From NCBI GenBank assembly GCA_017938205.1, contig JAGBCA010000058.1, positions 1-53,563 on the forward strand: DNA of 53,563 bases. The letters run 5' to 3'. This stretch comes from Clostridia bacterium. GTDB taxonomy: Bacteria; Bacillota; Clostridia; Oscillospirales; CAG-272. The notes beneath the pieces were generated by a model that was not told the origin of the DNA, did not search any database, and saw only the letters and a list, made by a program, of their open reading frames with translations. Both the position numbers and the translations under genes were made by a program. Shown piece after piece: positions 32,842 through 41,916 of the stretch (its first letter is position 1; each line of letters starts with the position of its first letter).

Positions 32842-34202
32842 AGCTGCATCTCACGGTCACGAAAAAGCAAAAGGCCTTTATGGATGCCACCGCGACCGAG
32901 GTTCTCTTCGGCGGTGCGGCGGGTGGCGGAAAATCCTACGGCCAGCTTGTGGATGCGCTGACGGTCGCGCTCCGCTATCCCGGCTCGAAGCAGCTGATCC
33001 TCAGGCGCAGCTTTGCCGAGCTGGAAAAATCCCTCATCCGCACCTCGCTTTCTCTCTTCCCGAGAGAGATCTACCGCTTCAACGCGGCAGCCCACGTCGG
33101 CCACTTCAAAAACGGCTCCTGCCTCGACTTCGGCTATTGCGCGGCGGAGAACGATGTGTATCAGTACCAGAGCGCGGAATATGACGTGGTTCGCTTCGAC
33201 GAGCTGACGCATTTCACCGAGGCGCAGTACGTGTATCTGATCTCACGCGTACGAGGTGCAAACGGCTTCCCGAAGCAGATCAAATCCTCCACCAACCCCG
33301 GCGGCGTAGGCCACGGATGGGTGAAGGCGCGCTTCGTGGATCCTTCACCGCCCAACGTGCCCTTTACGGGCAAGGATGGCATGGCGCGCATCTTTCTCCC
33401 CTCCTTTTTAGAGGACAACCGCTTTCTCTCCGAGGGCGATCCAAACTACAAAAAGCGACTTCTCTCCCTCCCCGAGAAGGAGCAAAAGGCGCTTCTCTAC
33501 GGAGATTGGAACATCTTCGACGGGCAATACTTTTCCGAATTTTCTACGGCAAAGCACACCTGCTGCCCCTTCGAGATCCCGCACTCCTGGAGAAAATGGC
33601 GCACGATCGACTACGGCCTTGACCGCCTGGCCTGCCTATGGATCGCCGTCAGCCCCGAGGGGCGCGCCTACGTTTATCGTGAGCTTTGCGTTTCGGATCT
33701 CCCGATCGGTGATGCAGCCGCCGCCATTCTTGAGCATACGCCCAAGCACGAGGAGATCTACGCCACGCTCGCGCCGCCGGATCTCTTCAGCCGCAGCCAG
33801 GAGAGCGGAAAAAGCAAGGCAGGCCTCTTTGCCTCCTACGGCGTTCCCTTCACAAAGACCTCCAACAACCGAGAGGCCGGATGGCTCTGCGTGAAGGAGC
33901 TCTTGCGCGAAAAGGAAGGCGCCCCTGCCCTCTCCATCTTCTCCCACTGCACCGAGCTGATCCGATGCCTGCCCGCCCTGCAGATCGATAAGCACCGCCC
34001 CAGCGACTGCGCCACCGAGCCGCACGATATTACGCACGCACCGGATGCCCTGCGAGGCTTTGCGGTTTCCTTCGCACGCCCCGCGCCCACGCCCGCGGTT
34101 CGCCACGGGCAAAAATGGAGCGCCGATATGTGGGAGGATTATTTTGCCGCAAACGAGGAGGAAAAGCAATACCTAAAACGCAAATACGGAGAACCCCTAT
34201 GA
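32838..34202 (+). CDS. Large terminase subunit
   Basis: A 454-residue phage packaging ATPase/nuclease. Walker A is GGAAGGGKS (residues 25-33), Walker B is VVRFDELTH with D121 and E122, and the coupling motif SSTNPGG follows. The C-terminal RNase H-like nuclease begins at WRTIDYGLD, with further acidic positions in the C-terminal third (THAPDALRGFAV, the last nuclease Asp). The start is TTG 32838: GGAGGTG is 5 bases upstream, and it overlaps the small terminase stop by four bases. All motifs expected of an active motor and nuclease are intact, which argues against decay. Confidence 0.95.
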   Translation: MKLHLTVTKKQKAFMDATATEVLFGGAAGGGKSYGQLVDALTVALRYPGSKQLILRRSFAELEKSLIRTSLSLFPREIYRFNAAAHVGHFKNGSCLDFGYCAAENDVYQYQSAEYDVVRFDELTHFTEAQYVYLISRVRGANGFPKQIKSSTNPGGVGHGWVKARFVDPSPPNVPFTGKDGMARIFLPSFLEDNRFLSEGDPNYKKRLLSLPEKEQKALLYGDWNIFDGQYFSEFSTAKHTCCPFEIPHSWRKWRTIDYGLDRLACLWIAVSPEGRAYVYRELCVSDLPIGDAAAAILEHTPKHEEIYATLAPPDLFSRSQESGKSKAGLFASYGVPFTKTSNNREAGWLCVKELLREKEGAPALSIFSHCTELIRCLPALQIDKHRPSDCATEPHDITHAPDALRGFAVSFARPAPTPAVRHGQKWSADMWEDYFAANEEEKQYLKRKYGEPL

Positions 34203-35962
34203 CAGAAAACACACAAAAATCAAACCGCCTTGCTTATTTTTCTTCGCTGTATCAGAAAAGCAAGAGCGCGGCGGAGGAGAAGCGTACGCTATACGATCGC
34301 CATATGCAGCAATACCGCGGCAGCACGGAGATCGACGGCTCCACGCAAAAGGCACTGACCGTTCGCAACATCACCTACGAGATGATCGAAAGCCAGGTCT
34401 CCTCCCACATCCCACCCCCAAAGGTGGATCCCACAGCCTACAGTGAAAAGAAGGTGCGCCTTGCGCAATCGGTGGAGCGCCTGCTTTCCGCCGTGCGTGA
34501 AAAGCTCCCCTACGAGCAGATGAACGACCTTGACGAGCGCTATACCTACATATACGGCGGCAGCGTCTGGTTCGTGGAATGGGACAATGAATGCGGCATC
34601 GGCAATCGGATCGGCGGTGTTCGGCTGCATTGCCTTTCCCCGAAGAGCTTCATTCCCCAGCCCGGCGCACGCAGAGTGGAGGACATGGACTACTGCTTCC
34701 TCCGCTTTGAAACCACGAAGGCAGAGCTCGTACGCAAGTGGGGCGTTTCGCCCGCCTCCCTCTCGCTTGCCGAGAGAGAATGGGACAGCGATTGCTACGA
34801 GGGCGAGGAGGACGAGGGCGCAACCGTGATCCTTTGCTTCTATCGCGATGCAGACGGCAAGATCGGTGAATACGCATTTTCGGGCGAGCTTACGCTGACA
34901 GACATTCCCGATTATTATGCCAGAAAAAGAAGGATCTGCTCCGTCTGCCACAGTGAGGAGCAAAATTGTCTTTGCGAGCACCCGCACTTCACGCTCGAAA
35001 ACCAAAACGAGGAGCAGGTGGAGCTGCACCGTCTGCCCGGCGGCGTTGAGGCCTTTTCTCCCATCTCAGGGGGACAAAAAGGGATCGAGGTCCCTTATTA
35101 CACGCCACGCCGCTTTCCCATCGTGATCCGAAAGAACACCTCCTTGGAGGGCAGCCTTCTCGGTGCCTCGGATTGCGAGATCATCCGCCCGCAGCAGCAA
35201 TCGATCAATAAGATCGAATCCCGCATTTTGCAAAAGCTCTTGCGTGCGGGCGTTACCCCCGTCGTTCCCGAGGATGCGACCATCACGCTGAACAACTCGG
35301 TGTTCGGTCAGCTGATCAAGATGAAGCCGGGAGAAAGTGCGGCACAGTACGGCAAGGTGGACACCACGCCCGACATTTCGCAGGACATCGCGGAGGCCTC
35401 CCGTCTTTACGATCAGGCCAAGCGCATCCTCGGCATCTCGGATGCACTCGTCGGCATTGACACCTCCAAAAACGAATCCGGCTATGCAAGACAGCTGCAG
35501 ATCCTGCAGGCCTCGGGCCGCCTCGAATCCAAGCGTAAGATGAAATACGCCGCATATGCCGATCTGGACCGTTTGATCTTTGAGTATCACCTCTCCTTCG
35601 CGGACGAGCCGAGACAGATCTCCTACCGAGATGCCTTCGGCCGTATGCACAATGCGACCTTCAACCGCTATGATTTTATTTCCTACGACGAGACGAGCGG
35701 AAGCTTCTATTACGATGACGATTACCTCTTCTCCGTGGATCTCAACGGCGGCGTGGAGGCGCAAAGAGAGGCGCTCTGGGAGAAAAATCTGCAAAATCTC
35801 ACCGGCGGCGCGCTCGGCGACCCCTCAAAAAGCGTCACGCTTCTTCGGTATTGGCAATGCCAGGAGCGCGCGCACTATCCTTACGCACGCGAAAACGTGG
35901 AATATTTCCAAAGCGCTGTGCGCGAGGAGCTGAACGGCACGGCGCGGGAGGTGATCGAATGA
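34199..35962 (+). CDS. Portal protein with zinc-ribbon-like insertion
   Basis: A 587-residue portal protein, the dodecameric ring through which DNA enters the capsid. ALTVRNITYEMIESQVSSHIPPPKV at the N-terminus and SLEGSLLGASDCEIIRPQQQSINKIESRILQKLL plus KNESGYARQLQILQASGRLESKRKMKYAAYADLDRLIFEYH in the second half are typical of portals. A four-Cys cluster, C247-x2-C250-x6-C257-x-C259, sits between them and looks like a small metal-binding insertion. ATG 34199 overlaps the terminase stop (ATGA). It is followed by the next gene in the same overlapping style. Confidence 0.85.
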   Translation: MTENTQKSNRLAYFSSLYQKSKSAAEEKRTLYDRHMQQYRGSTEIDGSTQKALTVRNITYEMIESQVSSHIPPPKVDPTAYSEKKVRLAQSVERLLSAVREKLPYEQMNDLDERYTYIYGGSVWFVEWDNECGIGNRIGGVRLHCLSPKSFIPQPGARRVEDMDYCFLRFETTKAELVRKWGVSPASLSLAEREWDSDCYEGEEDEGATVILCFYRDADGKIGEYAFSGELTLTDIPDYYARKRRICSVCHSEEQNCLCEHPHFTLENQNEEQVELHRLPGGVEAFSPISGGQKGIEVPYYTPRRFPIVIRKNTSLEGSLLGASDCEIIRPQQQSINKIESRILQKLLRAGVTPVVPEDATITLNNSVFGQLIKMKPGESAAQYGKVDTTPDISQDIAEASRLYDQAKRILGISDALVGIDTSKNESGYARQLQILQASGRLESKRKMKYAAYADLDRLIFEYHLSFADEPRQISYRDAFGRMHNATFNRYDFISYDETSGSFYYDDDYLFSVDLNGGVEAQREALWEKNLQNLTGGALGDPSKSVTLLRYWQCQERAHYPYARENVEYFQSAVREELNGTAREVIE

Positions 35963-36615
35963 CTGCCTTTATAACGAAAAAGAAGAGAGAAAACGAGCCC
36001 GGAAGCTTCAGCGTCTGGATGCGAAAGCACGGTACGGAGTTAAAGAACGAGCTCACCCCCGACAAAGCCGCCACGATCAAGGCAAAAAGCGCACCTACGC
36101 ACGGAACGAACGCCGAGGCGCTCTTTGATAAGGGGCTTACGGGAAGCGGCTACGCCCGTTTTCTTGCAGACGAGGCAGACCGCAGCTTCAAGGCCGCGAA
36201 GCAAAACTACGATCGGGATGCAGCGAGCACGCTCGAAAAAAATCTCTCGGGCTATGCAAGGTATCTCACCTCGCACAGAGAGGCGCAGGACACCCTGCGC
36301 AAGCAGATGATCGAGCGCATCGGCAGAGGCGAAAGCTTTGACACCGAGGGAGCGTATCAGATCGCCATTGCCGCAGGTCTGACCGAGGAAAATGCCAGGG
36401 CGGCCGCCACGCTCGGCGTTGCCGCCGCAAAGGAGCGTGCCACCTCGCGCCTGCTTGAAATGATCCTCGAGCAAAGGCTGCAGGCAGCCCGTGTCACGGA
36501 ATACGCACGCAGCATGGGCTTTAACGACGAGGAGTTGGAGCGCTTTGCCGCATACGCCAAGCAGATCAATTCCACAAAGGTCCCCTCTCAGCTCCCCGGG
36601 GATCTCTTCGACTAA
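35959..36615 (+). CDS. Unknown phage-module protein, helical, 218 residues
   Basis: Not recognised. The protein is strongly helical and Ala/Glu/Arg-rich (SGYARYLTSHREAQDTLRKQ, GLTEENARAAATLGVAAAKERA, LEMILEQRLQAARVTEYAR), without membrane segments or signal peptide. Between portal and scaffold, phages often carry a head-assembly or internal protein, which is the likely role here. GGGAGGTG lies 5 bases before ATG 35959 and the start overlaps the portal stop (ATGA). Confidence 0.65.
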   Translation: MTAFITKKKRENEPGSFSVWMRKHGTELKNELTPDKAATIKAKSAPTHGTNAEALFDKGLTGSGYARFLADEADRSFKAAKQNYDRDAASTLEKNLSGYARYLTSHREAQDTLRKQMIERIGRGESFDTEGAYQIAIAAGLTEENARAAATLGVAAAKERATSRLLEMILEQRLQAARVTEYARSMGFNDEELERFAAYAKQINSTKVPSQLPGDLFD

Positions 36616-36639
36616 CACAAAAGAAAGAAAGGAAACGCT

Positions 36640-36789
36640 ATGAACAAGGAAAAATTCTCTCCCTACGCCACCAATAAGGGTGGCAGGATCGAAGCCCCGA
36701 GAAAGGTAAGCGAGGGCGAACCCCGCGCAACCAAGACCGTAGGGGACGATCTGCGCATCAAAAGAAACGCGAAAGGAAAGAAGGGCTGA
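36640..36789 (+). CDS. Small basic phage-module protein, 49 residues
   Basis: ATG 36640 to TGA 36789 encodes 49 residues, beginning MNKEKFSPYATNKGG and ending with a Lys/Arg-rich tail (RIKRNAKGKKG). AAAGGAAA lies about 6 bases before the start, and the next gene begins 2 bases after the stop, so it is tightly embedded in the operon. Net charge is strongly positive, so it could bind nucleic acid or the acidic scaffold-like protein encoded next. No family was recognised. Confidence 0.65.
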   Translation: MNKEKFSPYATNKGGRIEAPRKVSEGEPRATKTVGDDLRIKRNAKGKKG

Positions 36790-36791
36790 TC

Positions 36792-37268
36792 ATGGAAGAG
36801 CTTCTTGAAAACGAGACGGCGGCGGAGCCTGCGCCCCTGCCTGCGGAGGAGGAGACCGAGACCGTCCGCGAGGATACGCCGCAAGAGCCTGCAGAGAACG
36901 CGGACGGCGCTGTCGAGACAGAGGAGGAGGCGGTGGATTACGCCGCCCTCGCCGCAGAGGATCTCGCCGCGCTGAAGGCTGAGTTCCCCGCCCTGAGGCA
37001 GCTTACCTCTCTCGCCGCACTCTCCGACCCCGTGCGTTACGCCGAGCTTCGCGAGATGGGACTTTCCCCCAAGGAGGCCTATCTGGCAACGGGCGGTACG
37101 GCAAGAAGAGCGAGCGATAACCGCGCGCATCTTATGAGCGCCGTGCCGCGCCAGGGCGCTCTTGCAGCCAATCTTCCCACAGCTGAGCAAATGGCAGAGG
37201 CTCGCCGCCTTTTTTCGAATCTCAGCGATGCGCAAATTCATCGTTTATACCAAAAAGTTACCAATTAA
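36792..37268 (+). CDS. Scaffold-like acidic protein
   Basis: A 158-residue protein with an extremely Glu/Ala/Pro-rich N-terminal half (residues 1-60, about one Glu in three) and a helical C-terminal half (AAEDLAALKAEFPALRQLTSLAALSDPVRYAELREMGLSPKEAYLATGG). It lies directly upstream of the major capsid gene. This position and the acidic, disordered plus helical composition match phage scaffolding proteins that guide capsid assembly. The C-terminal RRLFSNLSDAQIHRLYQKV may contact the capsid protein. Assignment is by context and composition, since scaffolds have little sequence conservation. Confidence 0.55.
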   Translation: MEELLENETAAEPAPLPAEEETETVREDTPQEPAENADGAVETEEEAVDYAALAAEDLAALKAEFPALRQLTSLAALSDPVRYAELREMGLSPKEAYLATGGTARRASDNRAHLMSAVPRQGALAANLPTAEQMAEARRLFSNLSDAQIHRLYQKVTN

Positions 37269-37288
37269 GGAAAGGAAAAACCTGATAA

Positions 37289-38323
37289 ATGTCTACTATT
37301 ATTTACTCCAAGTCAGCCGGCAACAACAACGGCGCCATCGGAAAGCTCGAAACGCCGATCAAGATGGTGATCGAGCACGAGAGCGATATTCTCACCAAAA
37401 AGGGAGGCATCCGCGATTGGCTCTTCAACGTTGAGACCAGCGCGCGCTTCGGCGAGACCATCGTTGGCCAGAACGAATTTGATATTTTCGCCGCAACTCC
37501 CGAGGGTGATGCCGCTCCGCGTGACACCGTGGCGGAGACCTATCGCAAGTTTATCGAGCACATCCAGTTTATGAAGGAGTTCGTCATCACCGCAGAGATG
37601 ATGGAGGATGCAGGCTACGGCGTTGCCGCCGATGCCAAGAGACGTGCCGAAAACTTCACACGCGCCTACTACAAGACCATGCACAAGATCTGCGAATACG
37701 CCTTGGCAAGCGGCACGTATGCCAGCGGTAATTTTTCCGGCGCTACACTGGATCTCACTGCGCCTGACAGCCTTCCCCTCTTCTATTCCGCACACAAGTA
37801 CGGAACGGCGGCGGCAACGCAGTCCAATTTCTACTACGGTGATATCTTCAGCGGCGGTACCGCAGGCTTTGAGGCGGCACTCTCCGAGCTTTCCGTTAAG
37901 CTCCGCAATATGAAGGATGAAAACGGCGAGGCTCTCGGCTACACCGCCGACACCCTGATCCTGCCCGGCAACCGTCCCGCGGCTGAGATGATCGCAAAGA
38001 AGGTCTGCGGCTCGGAGGGTGCACTCGGCAACGGCTACAACGATATCAACCTGCAGTTCGGCAATTGGAACATCGTGGTCCTTCCCGGCTGGCAGACCTC
38101 CGACGATCGCGTGATGATCATGTCGAGCGAGGCCAACAAAAACCTCTCGGGCAATATGTTCTTCAACCGCGTTCCGCTTTCGGTTTCCAACTGGGTGGAT
38201 CACCACACCGGCAACTATCTTTGGGCAGGTCGCTGCCGCTTCGGCGTTGGCTTTGGCAGCTATAAGCACATTCTGCTGGCGGTGGATTCCTCGACCGCAG
38301 TGCAGAACGCAACCGCGCTCTGA
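37289..38323 (+). CDS. Major capsid protein
   Basis: A 344-residue protein with the features of a tailed-phage major head subunit: KLETPIKMVIEHESDILTKKGGIRDWLFNV near the N-terminus, a helix-rich ASGTYASG segment, then SVKLRNMKDENGEALGYTADTLILPGNRPAAEMIAKKV and FFNRVPLSVSNWVDHHTGNYLWAGRCRFGVGF. The order terminase, portal, scaffold, this gene supports it, as does the moderate length. I judge it nearest to the Mu gpT-like or generic HK97-fold group by pattern only. AAAGGAAAAA lies about 8 bases before the ATG. Confidence 0.85.
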   Translation: MSTIIYSKSAGNNNGAIGKLETPIKMVIEHESDILTKKGGIRDWLFNVETSARFGETIVGQNEFDIFAATPEGDAAPRDTVAETYRKFIEHIQFMKEFVITAEMMEDAGYGVAADAKRRAENFTRAYYKTMHKICEYALASGTYASGNFSGATLDLTAPDSLPLFYSAHKYGTAAATQSNFYYGDIFSGGTAGFEAALSELSVKLRNMKDENGEALGYTADTLILPGNRPAAEMIAKKVCGSEGALGNGYNDINLQFGNWNIVVLPGWQTSDDRVMIMSSEANKNLSGNMFFNRVPLSVSNWVDHHTGNYLWAGRCRFGVGFGSYKHILLAVDSSTAVQNATAL

Positions 38324-38328
38324 TCCCA

Positions 38329-39171
38329 ATGACCTTTACACAATTAACTGCGGAGGTGGCGGCGCTCGGCTTTGAAAGCGAGATCGAAAACCGACCTGCC
38401 CTTCTCTTTTGTGCCAATCGCGCGCTGAGAAGCATCGCCGCACTCTCCCCCTCCTTTCGCAGGGTCACGCTCTTTCAGCGCGTGATCCTGCCCGCCTCGC
38501 ATCTTGAACAGGTTAGCTATACCCCTACGGAGGAAATTCACATTCCTCTGAAGGGCGCAGCCTTCAGCTTTAAATTTTCCGGTGCGGGCACGGTCACCCT
38601 GAAGGAACGCCACAGAGTGACCCCCTTCTCGTTCAATACCCCATATACCGAGTTCAGGCGTTTTCTCCTGGATCTTGAGGGAGAGCTCGTGCTTTCGGGG
38701 CACACCCCCTTCAAGCTGATCGACCTCGTTTGCTACACGCACGCGTGCGGTCTTGCGGAGACGGACATTCCCATACTGCACCCCTTCCGTTCCTATGTGA
38801 TCGGTGACCTCGTACGGGATTTCTTCGGCTTTTCGGGGCTTCCCACGGATGAAAACGGAAAGACGCTGGCAGGCTCTTATTTTCGGGACGACACTCTCTT
38901 CGTTCCCAGCGATTACGAGGGCGAGATCCATCTGATCTATCGGCGCGTACCGAACGAGATCTATTCCGATGCGCCAAACGCCGACATCGACCTCGCTCCC
39001 TCGCTCGTGCATCTTTTGCCCCTGCTCACCGCCGCCTATCTCTGGCTGGACGATGACAGCGCCAAGGCGCAGTTCTATATGCAAATGTATATGGAGGGGA
39101 TCCGCGACGTTCGTATCAGCCGCCCCACGAGCCAGGACACGGAGATCAAGGACACGCACCACTGGGCGTAA
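38329..39171 (+). CDS. Head-tail connector or adaptor protein
   Basis: A 280-residue protein following the capsid gene. ALLFCANRALRSIAALSPSFRR and the late DIDLAPSLVHLLPLLTAAYLWLDDDSAKAQFYMQMYMEGIRD resemble the helical part of podovirus-type head-completion proteins (P22 gp4-like). The middle is beta-rich. There is no good Shine-Dalgarno site in the 5-base gap to the capsid gene, so translation probably depends on coupling to it. The family assignment is inferred from position and the C-terminal segment. Confidence 0.6.
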   Translation: MTFTQLTAEVAALGFESEIENRPALLFCANRALRSIAALSPSFRRVTLFQRVILPASHLEQVSYTPTEEIHIPLKGAAFSFKFSGAGTVTLKERHRVTPFSFNTPYTEFRRFLLDLEGELVLSGHTPFKLIDLVCYTHACGLAETDIPILHPFRSYVIGDLVRDFFGFSGLPTDENGKTLAGSYFRDDTLFVPSDYEGEIHLIYRRVPNEIYSDAPNADIDLAPSLVHLLPLLTAAYLWLDDDSAKAQFYMQMYMEGIRDVRISRPTSQDTEIKDTHHWA

Positions 39172-39180
39172 AGGAGGAGC

Positions 39181-41895
39181 ATGAAAAACACGACCAATCT
39201 GATTAAAAACCAAAGCCAATACAACCGCCATTATCACAATATGCGCGGCGTGGACTTTACGGGAGACGGCAGCAACATTGAAAGCGACCGCTTTGCCTAT
39301 CTTGAAAATATGTACCGCGACTACGACGGTGAGGGCGCCGGCATCACCGAAAGCATCCCCGGCTTTCGCAAGCTGTGCGCTCTCGGCGCACCGATCTACG
39401 GTATCTTCTCTCAAACCACCACGGCAGGGCGCTATATCCTCGTGCACGCGGGCTACAACCTTTACCGCTTTGCGCTGGAGGACAGAGATGAATTGAAGGC
39501 GCCTCTCGCACCGATCGGAACGCTTGCGCCGCGTGAAAGCGCCGCCTTCTGTCACGGAAGCTCGATCTATCTTTTAGACGGATACAACCTGCATCGCGTA
39601 GACGAAAAAGGAAAAATGCTCTCCATTACGGGTTATAAGCAAAAAGAAGTTTACATTCCGACCACCTTTTACAACGGAGAACCGTTTGAGCAGAGAAATC
39701 TGCTCTCCGTCGGCTATAAAGAAATTTACAGCCTTGAAAATCCGTTGCGCCTGACCTACACATCCTCCGGCCTCTATTTTGAGGTCGAGAACGAGAGCGA
39801 TCTCACCTGCCGCTTGGCAGGGTGCGGAAGATGCACGGATGCGGTGATCTACGTTCCGCAAAGCGTTACGATCGGCGGCGCGACCTACACCGTTGCCACC
39901 GTGGGAAGCAATGCCTTTTTAAACAACATATCGATCCGTAAGATCGTGCTCCCTCGCGGAGTAACGCGGATCGGAAGCCACGCCTTCAAGGGCTGCTCGG
40001 GTCTGAAGACCGTTGCACTCGCTCCCGGGCTGACCGAGATCGGCACAGGCGCCTTTTCCGGTGCCTCCTCGCTCTCCTCGGTCTACCTGCATACGGGGCT
40101 CAAGGTGCTGGCAAGCGATGCATTCAGCGACTGCTCGGCCCTTTCCGCCATCCATTTGGACGGTGCAAAAGAGGATCTTGAGGACAGCATCCGCGAGGCA
40201 CTGCTCGCGACCGCCTCCATCGTTTATAACTCGCAGTTCAAGGAGCGACTTCTGCATCTTCCCCTGCACGAGCCGACCGAGTCCATTGCGGATTTTCGCA
40301 TCGGAGACGTCGTGGTTCCCTTTACCATGGTCAAGGACGGAGCCTTCATCACCGCATTGCAGGTCACGCTCTCGGATTATACCACCGCCATCAGCAAGGA
40401 GGCTGTGATCAGCGGAGAAATGTTCGACAACATCGGCTATGCAAGCTCGGTCGGCACGGACTTCTTGTTTGAAAACAAGGACTACACGGACGGCAGCGTT
40501 CGCGCGATCTTCGGCTGTACCGTTTGCGAGGTGTTTGACGGGCGCGTTTTCCTCTCGGGCAATCCCGATCTTCCAAACACCGTTTTTTATTCGGCGAGAG
40601 ACAATACGGGCTGCATGAACCCCACTTATTTCGGCAGTCTGAATTACTTCAACGACGGTATTGCCGGCTTTCCCGTGAGATCCTTGCTTGCCGCGGGTGA
40701 TTCTCTTGCCGTTTTCAAAAGCGGCGACGACGGCGGCGGCAGCATCTATTATCACGTGCCGCAGGCAACGGACGATTCTCTCCTTCCGAAGATCTATCCC
40801 GTCAGCTACGTGCATTCCGGCATCTGTGCCACGGCAGGCTCGCTCTCCTTCTACGACGATCCCGTTTTTGTTTGCGAGGAGGGGCTTTGCGCGCTGGATA
40901 AGAAAAATCTCGCACTGGAACGAAGCGTGATCTGCCGCTCGCACACGGTAAATACACGGCTTCTTTCCGAGGACATGAGCCGCATACGCCTCGCAAAATG
41001 GCGAAATTATCTCGTTTTGCTTGCAGGCGAGAATATGTATCTTGCCGATGCCCATCAGACATACACGCACCACACAGGAGGCTTTGCCTATGAATGGTAC
41101 TATCTGACCGGCATCGGCACCTACGAGGATGACCGACCCGTGTATCGCTTTGCCTCCGAGGAAAAGGACGGCTATATGCTTCTCAAGGAGCATCAAGACG
41201 AGCCCGTGGAGAATGAAACGGTTTACAGCATCACAAGCGGCGAGGAAACGACCCATTACGTTATCCGAAACGATACGCTCTATCTCGTTTATCCTACAGA
41301 GGAGAGATGCGGCGGCCGCTTCTGCCGTGCAAAAAGCGTTCTCGGCCTGGACGAATTTCTCTTCTTCGGAACGGAGAACGGCGATCTCTGCCTCTTCAAC
41401 AACGACAAGCGCGGCGTTCCTCCCGAGCAGCTGCGCATGAGCGAGGATTTTGATGAAGAGGAATACCGCTTGCGCAACGGGCGGCGCATCCACTCGGACT
41501 TCTACGATTTTGACCACCACGCACCGCGCTACGCCTTGGCAACCAAGCGAGATTGCTGCGAGATCCCGCATCTGACGAAGAACACCGTCAAGGGCTCTCT
41601 TACGATCAAGTGCCGCGGCTACACCGCATCCGCCTTGCTTTTAGAGGTGGGAACAGACCGCTCCGGATACCGTGAGGGTGTGACGCTTCCCGGCTCCACC
41701 TTTGGCTTCGATTCTCTGGATTTCACGGCCATGACGCTGGACAACTCCCCCTATTTCACGCTTGCCTTCAAGGAAAAGGAGAAAAACTGGATCGAAAAGC
41801 AGATCGCCATGTATACAGACGCCTTTCGCGGTCCCTTTGGCATTTACAGCGTAAGCTACCGCTATACGGTGCAGGGCGGAATCAAGAACCGCTAA
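39181..41895 (+). CDS. Tail-hub/DNA-stabilisation-like protein with embedded BspA-type leucine-rich repeats
   Basis: A 904-residue protein, the largest of the cassette. The N-terminal and central parts (FAYLENMYRDYDGEGAGITESIPG, YILVHAGYNLYRF, GSSIYLLDGYNLHRV, DGRVFLSGNPDLPNTVFYSARDN, GDSLAVFKSGDDGGGSIYYHV) have the strand-turn repeats of a beta-propeller tail hub like P22 gp10. Residues about 221-333 contain three or four 23-residue LRR_5 repeats with the pattern I/L-x-x-V-x-L-P-x-G-V-x-x-I-x-x-x-A-F-x-G-C-S, as in BspA surface proteins. The repeats are fully in frame and flanked by cysteines. The C-terminus ends in a membrane-free beta domain. AAAGGAGGA lies 3 to 9 bases before the ATG. Confidence 0.62.
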   Translation: MKNTTNLIKNQSQYNRHYHNMRGVDFTGDGSNIESDRFAYLENMYRDYDGEGAGITESIPGFRKLCALGAPIYGIFSQTTTAGRYILVHAGYNLYRFALEDRDELKAPLAPIGTLAPRESAAFCHGSSIYLLDGYNLHRVDEKGKMLSITGYKQKEVYIPTTFYNGEPFEQRNLLSVGYKEIYSLENPLRLTYTSSGLYFEVENESDLTCRLAGCGRCTDAVIYVPQSVTIGGATYTVATVGSNAFLNNISIRKIVLPRGVTRIGSHAFKGCSGLKTVALAPGLTEIGTGAFSGASSLSSVYLHTGLKVLASDAFSDCSALSAIHLDGAKEDLEDSIREALLATASIVYNSQFKERLLHLPLHEPTESIADFRIGDVVVPFTMVKDGAFITALQVTLSDYTTAISKEAVISGEMFDNIGYASSVGTDFLFENKDYTDGSVRAIFGCTVCEVFDGRVFLSGNPDLPNTVFYSARDNTGCMNPTYFGSLNYFNDGIAGFPVRSLLAAGDSLAVFKSGDDGGGSIYYHVPQATDDSLLPKIYPVSYVHSGICATAGSLSFYDDPVFVCEEGLCALDKKNLALERSVICRSHTVNTRLLSEDMSRIRLAKWRNYLVLLAGENMYLADAHQTYTHHTGGFAYEWYYLTGIGTYEDDRPVYRFASEEKDGYMLLKEHQDEPVENETVYSITSGEETTHYVIRNDTLYLVYPTEERCGGRFCRAKSVLGLDEFLFFGTENGDLCLFNNDKRGVPPEQLRMSEDFDEEEYRLRNGRRIHSDFYDFDHHAPRYALATKRDCCEIPHLTKNTVKGSLTIKCRGYTASALLLEVGTDRSGYREGVTLPGSTFGFDSLDFTAMTLDNSPYFTLAFKEKEKNWIEKQIAMYTDAFRGPFGIYSVSYRYTVQGGIKNR

Positions 41896-41916
41896 AATTC
41901 GAAACGGAGATATACC

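Noticed and set aside
39919-41571. A long open frame antisense to the tail-hub-like gene (about 550 codons)
   Set aside because: It has no ribosome binding site or promoter, its sequence is Ala/Val/Arg-rich without domain motifs, and the plus-strand gene explains the DNA better.
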